Assembly: GCA_964617665.1 (NCBI GenBank)
Contig: CAZUAH010000370.1
Location: 1 to 13,739 of the forward strand
Reading direction: 5' to 3'
From: JADHUC01 sp964617665
GTDB lineage: Bacteria; Planctomycetota; Planctomycetia; Pirellulales; Pirellulaceae
DNA length: 13,739 nucleotides
The notes under the pieces were generated by a model. It was not told the DNA's origin. It made no database searches and saw only the letters and a list, made by a program, of their open reading frames with translations. Both the position numbers and the translations under genes were made by a program. Shown piece by piece: positions 7,429 through 13,739 of this stretch (its first letter is position 1; each line of letters opens with the position of its first letter).

Positions 7429-7440
7429 AAAGGATAAGGA
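7429..7440 (+). promoter_or_regulatory. Ribosome-binding site deciding the NHL protein start
   Basis: AAAGGATAAGGA ends 5 bases before the ATG at 7446. An in-frame ATG at 7377 would overlap the preceding gene and add 23 residues before a clear signal peptide, so it is not used here. Confidence 0.65.
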
Positions 7441-7445
7441 CTGAT

Positions 7446-8552
7446 ATGTTGCAGTATCGCATCTCTCTGTCGAAGGCGATTGGGGCCTTTCTGCTTGCTG
7501 GGGTCTCTGGCGCATTCGCGTCCGACGGCATCATAGACACGGTTGCTGGAACGGGGCAGGCGGAAAACAACGGTGACGCCGGCATGGCGACGAAAGTCAA
7601 TGTTGGCGCTCCATTTGGAGTCGAAATCGGACCGGACGGTGCGCTGTACGTTACCGAGGTTGGTAATCACCGTGTGTTCCGAATGGATCTGAAGAGCGGC
7701 AAATTGACGACGGTTTCCGGCTGCGGTCGCCAGGGGTATTCGGGGGATGGCGGACCCGCGACGGAAGCGGAATTGAACGAGCCCTACGAAGTGCGTTTCG
7801 ACAAGGATGGCAACATGTACTTCGTCGAAATGAGGAACCACATCATACGCAAGGTCGATGCGAAAACACAAATCATCTCAACCGTCGCCGGTACCGGCAC
7901 AGCGGGCTACGGCGGCGATGGCGGATCCGCAACCAAGGCGCAGTTCAAGAATCCACACAGCATTGCGTTGGACGACCGCGGCGGCTTGTATGTAGCCGAC
8001 ATCAGCAACCATCGGATTCGGCGAATCGACCCGGAGACGGGAATCGTCGAGTCGATTGCCGGCGATGGACAAAGGAAGCTGCCTCGCGACGGACAAACCG
8101 CCCGCGGCAATCCAGTGCTGGGACCTCGGGCGTTGTTCATCGAGGGAACGACGATGTGGGTGGCGTTGCGCGAGGGGCACAGCGTTTGGACGCTGGATTT
8201 GGCCAACGGCAAATGGAGCCACATCGCTGGGACTGGCCAGAAGGGGTTTTCCGGAGATGGCGGAGCGGCAAAGGCCGCAACGTTCAACGGGCCGAAGGGA
8301 ATCGCTGTCGGGCCAAATGGTCACGTGTACGTGGTTGATACGGAAAACCAAGCCATTCGCAAGATTGACACCAAATCCGGCCTAATTTCTACCGTTGCCG
8401 GCAGCGGGCCGGACGCGCGAGGCGGAGGAGGAGACGGCGGCCCTGCCACGAAAGCGCAGTTGGATCGCCCACACGGAATCTGCGTAGAATCAAATGGGAC
8501 AATCTACATCGGCGATACCCTCAACCACCGCGTGCGGCGTATCCGGCCGTAG
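7446..8552 (+). CDS. Secreted NHL-repeat beta-propeller protein
   Basis: The 368-aa protein has a Sec signal ending GAFA|S near residue 26, then is built almost wholly of NHL repeats. Each blade contains STVAGTG, a GDGGPAT-type loop, a P-x-G/S-I-A strand, GxLYVAD and NHRIRRI. GDGG(P/S/A)A(T/K) loops start at residues 100, 157, 270 and 329, with a divergent NGDAGMAT at 43, so the period is about 57 residues. The 113-residue step between the third and fourth loops contains a degenerate blade (RDGQTAR near 214). That makes six blades, a complete propeller. No enzymatic motif is evident; NHL propellers usually bind partners or ligands, and peptidyl-glycine lyase-like enzymes are a minor alternative. 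It is the last gene of the plus-strand cluster and converges on the nucleotidyltransferase gene with only 33 bp between them. Confidence 0.92.
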   Translation: MLQYRISLSKAIGAFLLAGVSGAFASDGIIDTVAGTGQAENNGDAGMATKVNVGAPFGVEIGPDGALYVTEVGNHRVFRMDLKSGKLTTVSGCGRQGYSGDGGPATEAELNEPYEVRFDKDGNMYFVEMRNHIIRKVDAKTQIISTVAGTGTAGYGGDGGSATKAQFKNPHSIALDDRGGLYVADISNHRIRRIDPETGIVESIAGDGQRKLPRDGQTARGNPVLGPRALFIEGTTMWVALREGHSVWTLDLANGKWSHIAGTGQKGFSGDGGAAKAATFNGPKGIAVGPNGHVYVVDTENQAIRKIDTKSGLISTVAGSGPDARGGGGDGGPATKAQLDRPHGICVESNGTIYIGDTLNHRVRRIRP

Positions 8553-8577
8553 ATGTGCGGACGGGATGGTCGATCCT

Positions 8578-8607
8578 CCCTGACATCATGTCGCGTTGCC
8601 GTCAGGG
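8578..8607. terminator. Stem-loop at the convergent 3' ends
   Basis: Arms CCCTGAC (8578-8584) and GTCAGGG (8601-8607) are perfectly complementary over 7 bp with a 16-base loop. They lie where the NHL gene (plus) meets the nucleotidyltransferase gene (minus) and overlap the latter's stop codon at 8586. This could act as a shared bidirectional terminator, but the long loop and lack of T-runs make it weak. Confidence 0.3.
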
Positions 8608-9179
8608 CACGGAGGCTCATCCGGTTCCGCGAGCACCTCCTGCAGGAGTTCTGACAACCGGAGTTCGACGCTCAAGTCCAAGATGGTTTGGCGCTCAGCG
8701 TGGCTGGATGTCCTCACGATTTGCCGAAGGTCACGGCGGCTCTTGTGACTGCCCTTACTAATCCAAACGAGCTTGGATGCGGCGGCATCGCTGCGCGCCG
8801 CTACTGGTAGACACATCCCCTCGAAGACTTCGAGCATCACCGATCGCCCCAGTTCTCCTGGGATCAACTCTCGCGAGTAGATGTCGAGCTTGAGCGATTC
8901 TCGCATGTCAAGCAGTTGGAACATCTGTTTCCTTGAGACGGCCGACCGGATTGATCTCTCCTCAAACATGAAGTCTGACTGCAGCAGCGATTGGAAAAAC
9001 TGCTCAAGCCTGTTCGCTATAGCATCGTTGTCGATGACGACGTCGATGTCTTGCGTCATCCGCGGCTCACCGTAGGCAATCGTGGTGATTCCGCCGGTCA
9101 GATGAAACCGAATCGAGAGTGACTCGAAGATCCCGACGGCCTTGGACAGCGTGTTCTGAAATGCATCAATCGGAAACAC
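8586..9179 (-). CDS. MNT-fold nucleotidyltransferase (AbiEii/DUF6036-like), possible toxin
   Basis: The protein of about 197 aa carries the minimal nucleotidyltransferase signature. HLTGGITTIAYG contains the Gly-Gly pair (29-30), PRMTQDIDVVID contains the DxD pair (Asp44, Asp46), and SLKLDIYSR supplies the third Asp (about 99). All three acidic metal ligands are therefore present. Such proteins transfer NMP groups. Relatives include AbiEii-type toxins and DUF6036-like proteins often encoded beside a small partner. GTG at 9179 is preferred as the start because AGGGGA (9189-9194, minus strand) lies 9 bases upstream; TTG at 9185 is only 3 bases from it. The gene overlaps the end of the small upstream gene by 14 bases, implying translational coupling. 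Hand counts give 29, 30 and 31 GC of 60 in three rows (8881-9060), below the flanking amylase gene. A toxin role is inferred, not shown. Confidence 0.8.
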   Translation of the reverse strand: MFPIDAFQNTLSKAVGIFESLSIRFHLTGGITTIAYGEPRMTQDIDVVIDNDAIANRLEQFFQSLLQSDFMFEERSIRSAVSRKQMFQLLDMRESLKLDIYSRELIPGELGRSVMLEVFEGMCLPVAARSDAAASKLVWISKGSHKSRRDLRQIVRTSSHAERQTILDLSVELRLSELLQEVLAEPDEPPCPDGNAT

Positions 9180-9405
9180 GATCAAGTATCCCCTGGATCA
9201 TAGCCTTCAGTTTGGGGTCCGAGCCATACTGACGCATGGCGACTTCCCATTTCAGACGCTCAAAGCTACGTGGACCGTCCGCTTCCAGAATCTGCCTGCC
9301 GATCAGATCTCGCGACCATTTCAACAAGGCAACGGATCGAGCCACGCGCTCCTTTGGCGTCAGGCGATCCATCTGCGATTCATATTCTTGCTGGACGATT
9401 GACAT
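9166..9405 (-). CDS. Small protein partnered with the nucleotidyltransferase (possible antitoxin)
   Basis: The 79-aa protein is predicted mainly alpha-helical and charged. Its core reads RLTPKERVARSVALLKWSRD, then FERLKWEVAMRQYG and a short helix ending ILDRVSD. No signal peptide or DNA-binding motif is evident. The ATG at 9405 has only a weak purine-rich site (GAAGAG about 10 bases upstream). Its 3' end overlaps the nucleotidyltransferase start, so the two should be made together. Small proteins with an LxxWxRDLI pattern and a closing YG-x-DP motif are, from memory, found beside DUF6036-like nucleotidyltransferases; this should be treated as an inference. An antitoxin or substrate-adaptor role is possible. 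Confidence 0.7.
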   Translation of the reverse strand: MSIVQQEYESQMDRLTPKERVARSVALLKWSRDLIGRQILEADGPRSFERLKWEVAMRQYGSDPKLKAMIQGILDRVSD

Positions 9406-9573
9406 CCCAATTCGCTCTTCAGAATCACATGCCGAGGTTGTTGAGTCGGTCCGATTGACTGTTCCGAATGGACGATTCGATCAAGCACGGAATCTCATTC
9501 TACCAGATGCGGTGGTCCCCGAGGAGTTGACATTGGGCAGGCGGCTCGCGACTAGCGCGGCCCGCCGTTCGGC
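9406..9573. other. Intergenic gap between amylase and small-protein gene
   Basis: This 168-bp stretch lies between two minus-strand genes. No strong terminator or promoter was recognised. Its size leaves room for a separate promoter for the small-protein/nucleotidyltransferase pair. Confidence 0.3.
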
Positions 9574-11106
9574 TCACTGACTCACGAGGACTGCTCCCTC
9601 TCGCGGCTGTAGTGTCAAGTCCAATAGGCCATCACATACCCTGCATTCGCCCACGGCCCCAAACAGTGGCGTGAGAAGTTCCCCGTCCGAAACATGTCGG
9701 CTGATCGGTATAGTAACCTCGGTCGTTTCGTCACTCGCGTTCAGAATCACCAACAGCGTCTCTGATGAACCTTGCCTGACAAACGCGTATTGCTGCGTCT
9801 CTGCGTACACTTGGTCGAACTCGCCGTGGCGAAGGGCGGGATGTGCATGCCGGAGGGCAATCACTTGGCGAAAGTACTGCAGCATCTCTTGACCCCAGAT
9901 CGAATCATCATGCCACGGAAAAGGCCAGCGAGCATCCGGGTCTCGGTGAGGACGATTGTAACGTTTGGTCCCTCGCAGGGCGATTTCATCGCCATAGTAG
10001 ACGCATGGTGTACCTGGATATGTCATCTGAAAGAGTGTGGCGAGACGAAGAGTTGCTTTGTCGCCGCGTGCGATGCTCAACAGACGCGGTGTATCGTGGC
10101 TGTCCAGGAGATTGAACTGTACCTGCGTCGTTTCCCAATCGTACAAGGCGAGCAACTGGCTGATACGCTCTCCAAACTCGCCAGCATCAATGCCGGGAAA
10201 AGCATCATAGTCTCGATCGCCGACAAGTGTGCCACTGACTCGGTCGCCGGCCGAGAAGGCTATCGTGGCTGCCGAAAAGACGTAATTCATGGTGGCGTCA
10301 AAACGATTGCCGCCGAGCCACTCGGCGCTCTCGCGCCAGACCTCGCCAACAAGGTAGGCGTCTGACTTGATCGCGCGGACCCGGCTTCGGAATTCTTCCC
10401 AGAAGCCCGGTGTAGTGATCTCAGCAGGTACGTCCAGTCGCCAGCCGTCGATGTCGTATTCGCGGATCCAGAATTCGGCGATCCCCATCAGGAACTCTCG
10501 CACGTGTGGATTGTCCGTGTTGAATTTCGGCAGAGCGCGGTTACCGATCCAACTCACGTAGTTCGCCGGTCGTCTCCCGTCGTACGGCGCCAGCGGCCAG
10601 CCCTCGACGCTGAACCAATCCAGCCACGGCGAATGCGGGCCATTTTCCAGGATATCATTGAACTGAAAGAACCCGCGACTTGCATGGTTGAATACGCCAT
10701 CCAAGATGATCCGAATGTCTTTCGAATGCGCCGCTTCGACTAGCTCCCGAAAAGCATCGTTGCCGCCCAACAGCGGATCGACGTTCTCGTAGTCGTGCGT
10801 GTGATAACGGTGATTGCAGGCGGATCGGAAGATCGGGTTCAGGTAGATCGCATTGATGCCCAGATCGACCAAGTAGTCCAAATGCTCGGCGATGCCCAGC
10901 AGATCGCCGCCGTGGTAACCTTCCAGTGACGGCGCTGTGTCCCAGGACAGGAGATTCCCGGGCTTTGGTACCCGCTCGCTGCGGGCAAAACGATCGGGGA
11001 AGATTTGGTAAAAGACGGCATCCTTGGCCCACGCGGGGCGTTCACTCACATCGCGGTTGCTCTGGTTTGTCACTGCCCACTCCAGGACGAAGGTGAATTC
11101 ACTCAT
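9574..11106 (-). CDS. GH13 alpha-amylase-family glycoside hydrolase (neopullulanase/cyclomaltodextrinase-like)
   Basis: The 510-aa enzyme begins its catalytic (beta/alpha)8 barrel almost at once with DAVFYQIFPDRFA (29-41). The GH13 conserved regions are present: DGVFNH (136-141); GWRLDVPAE with nucleophile Asp225; GEVW with acid/base Glu255; LLDSHDT with Asp338; plus LPKFN (192-196), a marker of the neopullulanase/cyclomaltodextrinase group. PGTPCVYYGDE (364-374) and a C-terminal beta domain complete it. It should hydrolyse alpha-1,4-glucans or malto-oligosaccharides in the cytoplasm, since no signal peptide is present. The N-terminal CBM34-type domain usual in this group is missing. The ATG at 11106 has no clear ribosome site; GTG at 11073 has GGAG (11080-11083, minus strand) 6 bases upstream and may be the true start, removing 11 residues. 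It follows the aldolase by 75 bp on the same strand. Confidence 0.93.
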   Translation of the reverse strand: MSEFTFVLEWAVTNQSNRDVSERPAWAKDAVFYQIFPDRFARSERVPKPGNLLSWDTAPSLEGYHGGDLLGIAEHLDYLVDLGINAIYLNPIFRSACNHRYHTHDYENVDPLLGGNDAFRELVEAAHSKDIRIILDGVFNHASRGFFQFNDILENGPHSPWLDWFSVEGWPLAPYDGRRPANYVSWIGNRALPKFNTDNPHVREFLMGIAEFWIREYDIDGWRLDVPAEITTPGFWEEFRSRVRAIKSDAYLVGEVWRESAEWLGGNRFDATMNYVFSAATIAFSAGDRVSGTLVGDRDYDAFPGIDAGEFGERISQLLALYDWETTQVQFNLLDSHDTPRLLSIARGDKATLRLATLFQMTYPGTPCVYYGDEIALRGTKRYNRPHRDPDARWPFPWHDDSIWGQEMLQYFRQVIALRHAHPALRHGEFDQVYAETQQYAFVRQGSSETLLVILNASDETTEVTIPISRHVSDGELLTPLFGAVGECRVCDGLLDLTLQPREGAVLVSQ

Positions 11107-11181
11107 TTAGATTGAACGAGGAGCCATCTCCAACGCCTCGACATCGAGAATTCCGGTCCAGAGCCCGCTCGCGCATTACAT

Positions 11182-12240
11182 TCAACCCGACAACCACTCA
11201 TCGCGGTGCTCCGCCACGAACTCGTCGTCAGTCAGGTGGGGATACATCCGGTAGATGCGGTCGAGTTCTTCGCTTTGGCCCGCACTCAGCGTCTCGTTCG
11301 GATCCAAACACCACGTTCCTTCCAGCAAGCCTTGGCGGCGCAAAACTTCGTGAACACCGGGAATACAGCCGGCGAAGTTATTGGCCACGTCGAACAAGGC
11401 GGCATTGGCGTCGGTGACTTCGACGTTTCGTTGAAGCAGTTCTTGCGGGACGTGGCCGTCGTCGCAGGTGTACGGCTGGCACTGTTCGAGCATTTCGACA
11501 GCCCCACGCGTCCAGCATGCCCAGTGTCCAAGCAAACCACCGACGAACCGCCGTTGGACCGGCGTGCCTTCCACAACAAAACGGTACGACGTGAGGAGGT
11601 CGAGGACGATATTGTCGTCGTTTCCAGTGTAGAGGGCTACGTCCTCGCGCCCCGATTCGGCCAGCGCCCGGACCACGTCGATTGTCTGGTAGCGATTGAA
11701 CGGTGCCACCTTGATTGCCACCACGTTGGCGATCTCCAGGAACTCTCGCCAGAAGGCGTGTGGCAGAAGCACGCCGCCCACGGCCGGCTGTAAGTAGAAA
11801 CCAAATACGGGTATTACGTCAGCCACGGCGCGGCAGTGGTCCAGCAACTCGATTTGGCTGGCCTTGCGCATCGCCGCGAGACTCAACAGGCCCGCGTGAA
11901 AACCCTTGTCGCGAGCCAACGTCGCCTCGGCCACCGCCTGTGCGGTTTGTCCGCAAATCCCCGCGACGCGGGCCATTGGCACGCTGCGCCCGGCGTCCGC
12001 TCGATCGAATTCCTCGCGGGCAAGCTCCAGCAGTGGTTCGAACAGACCGATCTCGGAATCGCGAATAGCAAACTGCGTGGTGTGTACGCCCACGGCAATC
12101 CCACCTGCGCCGGCCGAGGCGTAGTAACGCCACAACGCGCGCTGGCGACGTTCGTCCAAATGCCGCCCGGCATCAAGCGCCAGCGGACTGGCCGGAATGA
12201 CTACACCTCGTAGCAAGGATTCGCGTATCTGAGTATCCAT
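11182..12240 (-). CDS. Dihydrodipicolinate synthase/N-acetylneuraminate lyase-family aldolase
   Basis: The 352-aa (beta/alpha)8 protein has the two key residues of the family: Tyr149 in FGFYLQP and Schiff-base Lys177 in VAIKVAPF. They are 28 residues apart, as are Tyr133 and Lys161 in DapA. The pyruvate-carboxylate loop, normally GTTGE, is changed to GVHTTQF (51-57). A C-terminal extension makes it longer than the usual 290-300 aa. The family condenses or cleaves pyruvate or 2-keto acids with aldehydes; the altered loop makes true DHDPS activity doubtful, and a sugar-acid aldolase or dehydratase role is more likely. GGAGG (12246-12250, minus strand) 5 bases upstream fixes this ATG; an ATG at 12258 would put the ribosome site inside the coding sequence. 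It is the first gene of the minus-strand unit, upstream of the GH13 gene. Confidence 0.9.
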   Translation of the reverse strand: MDTQIRESLLRGVVIPASPLALDAGRHLDERRQRALWRYYASAGAGGIAVGVHTTQFAIRDSEIGLFEPLLELAREEFDRADAGRSVPMARVAGICGQTAQAVAEATLARDKGFHAGLLSLAAMRKASQIELLDHCRAVADVIPVFGFYLQPAVGGVLLPHAFWREFLEIANVVAIKVAPFNRYQTIDVVRALAESGREDVALYTGNDDNIVLDLLTSYRFVVEGTPVQRRFVGGLLGHWACWTRGAVEMLEQCQPYTCDDGHVPQELLQRNVEVTDANAALFDVANNFAGCIPGVHEVLRRQGLLEGTWCLDPNETLSAGQSEELDRIYRMYPHLTDDEFVAEHRDEWLSG

Positions 12241-12245
12241 CTTCG

Positions 12246-12250
12246 CCTCC
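12246..12250 (-). promoter_or_regulatory. Ribosome-binding site deciding the aldolase start
   Basis: GGAGG on the minus strand lies 5 bases before the ATG at 12240. It argues against the in-frame ATG at 12258, which would encode six extra residues across this site. Confidence 0.7.
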
Positions 12251-12258
12251 GAAAACAC

Positions 12259-12603
12259 TCGCAGTCAAGCCGCTACATTCCCAAAGCGCGGCGGGGAAGT
12301 CAAGGAGACACGCGGCGGTAGCGGAGCAGAGCCGGGGCGTTCCTCGATTCTCACGCCTAGTCGCGTCAGCTCATCGCCGCGCGTTTCTTTCCGATCAGGC
12401 TGGTTGGTGGTTTCTCCTGTGATAGTAATCAATTAGGTCGCTTGAGGGTGGATATTGTGCAGTCGGCAGTTCACTCTGCTAGAATAACGCGCACGGGCAA
12501 TGGATGGGAGTTGTAACCGCTGAAGATGAGGCGTGAACCAATGGCCTGTGGCATTGACGCGGCCTCGAGTCAGTTCCAATCGCGTAGCTTAGAAGGAAAC
12601 GGC
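12259..12603. other. Divergent intergenic region, aldolase / SMP-30
   Basis: About 345 bp separate two divergently transcribed genes. The region shows no protein-coding character. A TAGAAT (12480-12485) with TTGTGC 19 bases upstream (12455-12460) is a tentative plus-strand promoter for the lactonase gene. AAGGA at 12593-12597, 6 bases before ATG 12604, is its ribosome site. An in-frame ATG at 12526 is open but adds a non-signal extension, so it was not chosen. No strong repeats or riboswitch-like structure were recognised. Confidence 0.4.
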
Positions 12604-13545
12604 ATGACTCATCTACGAAGTATGTTACCCTGCGTCCTCGCAGTGCTTGTGGTTCTTGCAGGCGAGTCGCGCAACACGGCCAACGCGGGCGATAACGCGG
12701 TGGAGGAGCTTTTCGTCGCCAAGCCGTTCACCGCGCCCGGCAGCTTTACGGGCGGTGTCGAGGGGCCTGCGTGCGATGCCCAAGGCAATCTGTACTCAGT
12801 CAACTTCGCTCGCCAGCAAACGATCGGCCGCGTCACGCCGGAGGGCCGCGCGAGCTTGTTTGTGGAGTTGCCCGGCAAAAGCACTGGCAACGGCATCCGC
12901 TTCGATCGCGCGGGTCGTATGTACGTGGCTGACTACGTCGAGCACAACGTGCTTCGTGTCGACATGCAGACGCGTGTCGTCACTGTGTTCGCACATAACG
13001 ACGCGATGAACCAGCCGAACGATGTAGCCATCGCCCCGGATGACACACTGTACGCCAGCGACCCGAACTGGAAAGAGGGCACGGGGCAACTCTGGCGGAT
13101 CGACACGGACGGGACCATGGAACGTCTTGCCAAGGACATGGGCACGACCAACGGGATCGAAGTCAGCCCGGACGGCCGCACGCTGTACGTGAACGAATCT
13201 GTTCAGCGCAACGTGTGGGCCTTTGATATCACGGCTGAACGTGGCTTGGCGAACAAGCGTCTGCTTAAGAAGTTCGACGCCCACGGTTTCGACGGAATGC
13301 GTTGCGACGTGGACGGCAACCTTTACATCACTCGATACGGCAAGGGAACCGTGGTGAAATTCACTCCCGCGGGCAAGATCCTTCGCGAAGTCGACGTTCT
13401 GGGCCCGAACCCGACAAACGTGTGTTTCGGCGGCACGGACGGCCGGACCGTCTACGTGACCGAGGCCAAGCAGAAACGCATCGTGAAGTTCCGCGTGGAT
13501 CGGCCAGGCTTGGCGTGGGCTCGCTGGCAAGAACGCGCCAAATGA
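12604..13545 (+). CDS. Secreted SMP-30/gluconolactonase/LRE-family lactonase
   Basis: The 313-aa protein has a Sec signal (hydrophobic 8-20, likely NAG cleavage near 28) followed by a six-bladed propeller of the SMP-30 family. The expected metal-site residues are visible: Glu53 in VEGPACD, Asn183 in TTNGIEVSPDG and Asp230 in HGFDGMRCD. Asn139 in QPNDVAIAPDD matches the substrate-side Asn. Their spacing (86, 44, 47) is close to that of human SMP-30 (E18, N103, N154, D204). The family hydrolyses aldono-lactones such as gluconolactone with a bound divalent metal. In this cell it would act outside the cytoplasm. It is transcribed away from the aldolase, and lactone opening followed by keto-acid cleavage is a plausible but unproven link between the two. 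Confidence 0.9.
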   Translation: MTHLRSMLPCVLAVLVVLAGESRNTANAGDNAVEELFVAKPFTAPGSFTGGVEGPACDAQGNLYSVNFARQQTIGRVTPEGRASLFVELPGKSTGNGIRFDRAGRMYVADYVEHNVLRVDMQTRVVTVFAHNDAMNQPNDVAIAPDDTLYASDPNWKEGTGQLWRIDTDGTMERLAKDMGTTNGIEVSPDGRTLYVNESVQRNVWAFDITAERGLANKRLLKKFDAHGFDGMRCDVDGNLYITRYGKGTVVKFTPAGKILREVDVLGPNPTNVCFGGTDGRTVYVTEAKQKRIVKFRVDRPGLAWARWQERAK

Positions 13546-13570
13546 GCGCGACGGATCATCTACACACTCC

Positions 13571-13646
13571 GTAGGTCAGGCTGTGCCTGACGCAATCCGG
13601 CTCGAAGGGTTTGAAACCAGAATTCGTCATGCACAGCCTGACCTAC
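13571..13646. repeat. REP/BIME-like inverted palindromic repeat pair
   Basis: Two 22-base arms, 13571-13592 and 13625-13646, are inverted copies with a single mismatch (C at 13587 against the partner base). Each arm is itself a hairpin: the left contains GTCAGGC-TGT-GCCTGAC (7-bp perfect stem, 3-base loop), and the right the same with one mismatch. Two head-to-head palindromic units separated by 32 bases are the layout of a BIME. They lie 25 bp past the lactonase stop and could terminate or stabilise its mRNA. A partial third unit, GTCAGGTAGGTTGAGGCTAG, begins near 13668. Confidence 0.75.
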
Positions 13647-13691
13647 TGGATCGTCTATCGATGTTTGTCAGGTAGGTTGAGGCTAGGGTGG

Positions 13692-13731
13692 CCGGGGTTG
13701 GAGGGCGTAAGCCCGAAACCCCGGGGCTTAC
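13692..13731. repeat. Second, GC-rich palindromic element
   Basis: Outer arms CCGGGGTT (13692-13699) and AACCCCGG (13717-13724) pair perfectly, and inner GGGC (13703-13706) / GCCC (13711-13714) close a GTAA loop. GTAAGCCC (13707-13714) can instead pair with GGGCTTAC (13724-13731), so two exclusive folds exist. It is distinct from the preceding GTCAGGC repeat and is probably another dispersed intergenic repeat. The window ends soon after. Confidence 0.6.
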
Positions 13732-13739
13732 CTCGCTGA

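Noticed and set aside
7900..8460. Internal GGCGATGGCGGA-like recurrences as a DNA repeat or CRISPR
   Set aside because: They encode the GDGG loops of NHL blades in frame with a period of about 171 bp, so they are protein repeats.
12526..12603. Upstream in-frame start of the lactonase at 12526
   Set aside because: It adds 26 residues ahead of a signal peptide; AAGGA is placed for the ATG at 12604.
1..13739. tRNA, rRNA, CRISPR array, insertion sequence or phage genes
   Set aside because: No cloverleaf, rRNA core, regularly spaced repeat array, transposase or phage protein motif was seen on either strand.

Overview
The window looks like part of a planctomycete chromosome (Pirellulales/Rhodopirellula type). 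This is inferred from gene content, because no rRNA or marker gene is present. The signs are a Tat-exported Gfo/Idh/MocA oxidoreductase, an S1 sulfatase, several Sec-exported beta-propellers, an exported isochorismatase-like hydrolase, moderately high GC and long divergent intergenic regions. All genes are single copy and no tRNA, rRNA, CRISPR array or transposase was seen.

Layout, left to right. (1) 1-354 is the 3' end of a HEAT-like repeat protein that enters from outside the window. (2) On the minus strand a sulfatase (2018-3496) is followed by an exported oxidoreductase (515-1888). (3) Divergently from the sulfatase runs a plus-strand train of four genes: a 684-aa secreted beta-propeller of unknown function, a hotdog thioesterase with an unusual Cys-rich N-terminus, a secreted isochorismatase-like hydrolase, and a secreted NHL-repeat propeller (3663-8552). 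The two units share a 166-bp divergent control region. (4) The next minus-strand unit reads, in transcription order, a DHDPS/NAL-type aldolase (11182-12240), a GH13 alpha-glucan hydrolase (9574-11106), a small protein (9166-9405) and a MNT-fold nucleotidyltransferase (8586-9179). The last two form an overlapping, lower-GC pair resembling a nucleotidyltransferase toxin-antitoxin module. (5) Divergently from the aldolase runs a secreted SMP-30/gluconolactonase-type lactonase (12604-13545), followed by REP/BIME-like palindromic repeats up to the window end.

Most products are predicted to act outside the cytoplasm on small organic or carbohydrate substrates: sulfate-ester hydrolysis, sugar or cyclitol oxidation, lactone hydrolysis, and propellers for binding or catalysis. 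The aldolase and GH13 enzyme lack signal peptides and should be cytoplasmic. A scavenging and catabolic role for sulfated or polymeric carbohydrates fits, but no substrate can be named from sequence alone. The best candidates for something new are the Cys-rich/hotdog fusion, the 684-aa propeller with its syntenic neighbours, and the small-protein/nucleotidyltransferase pair.
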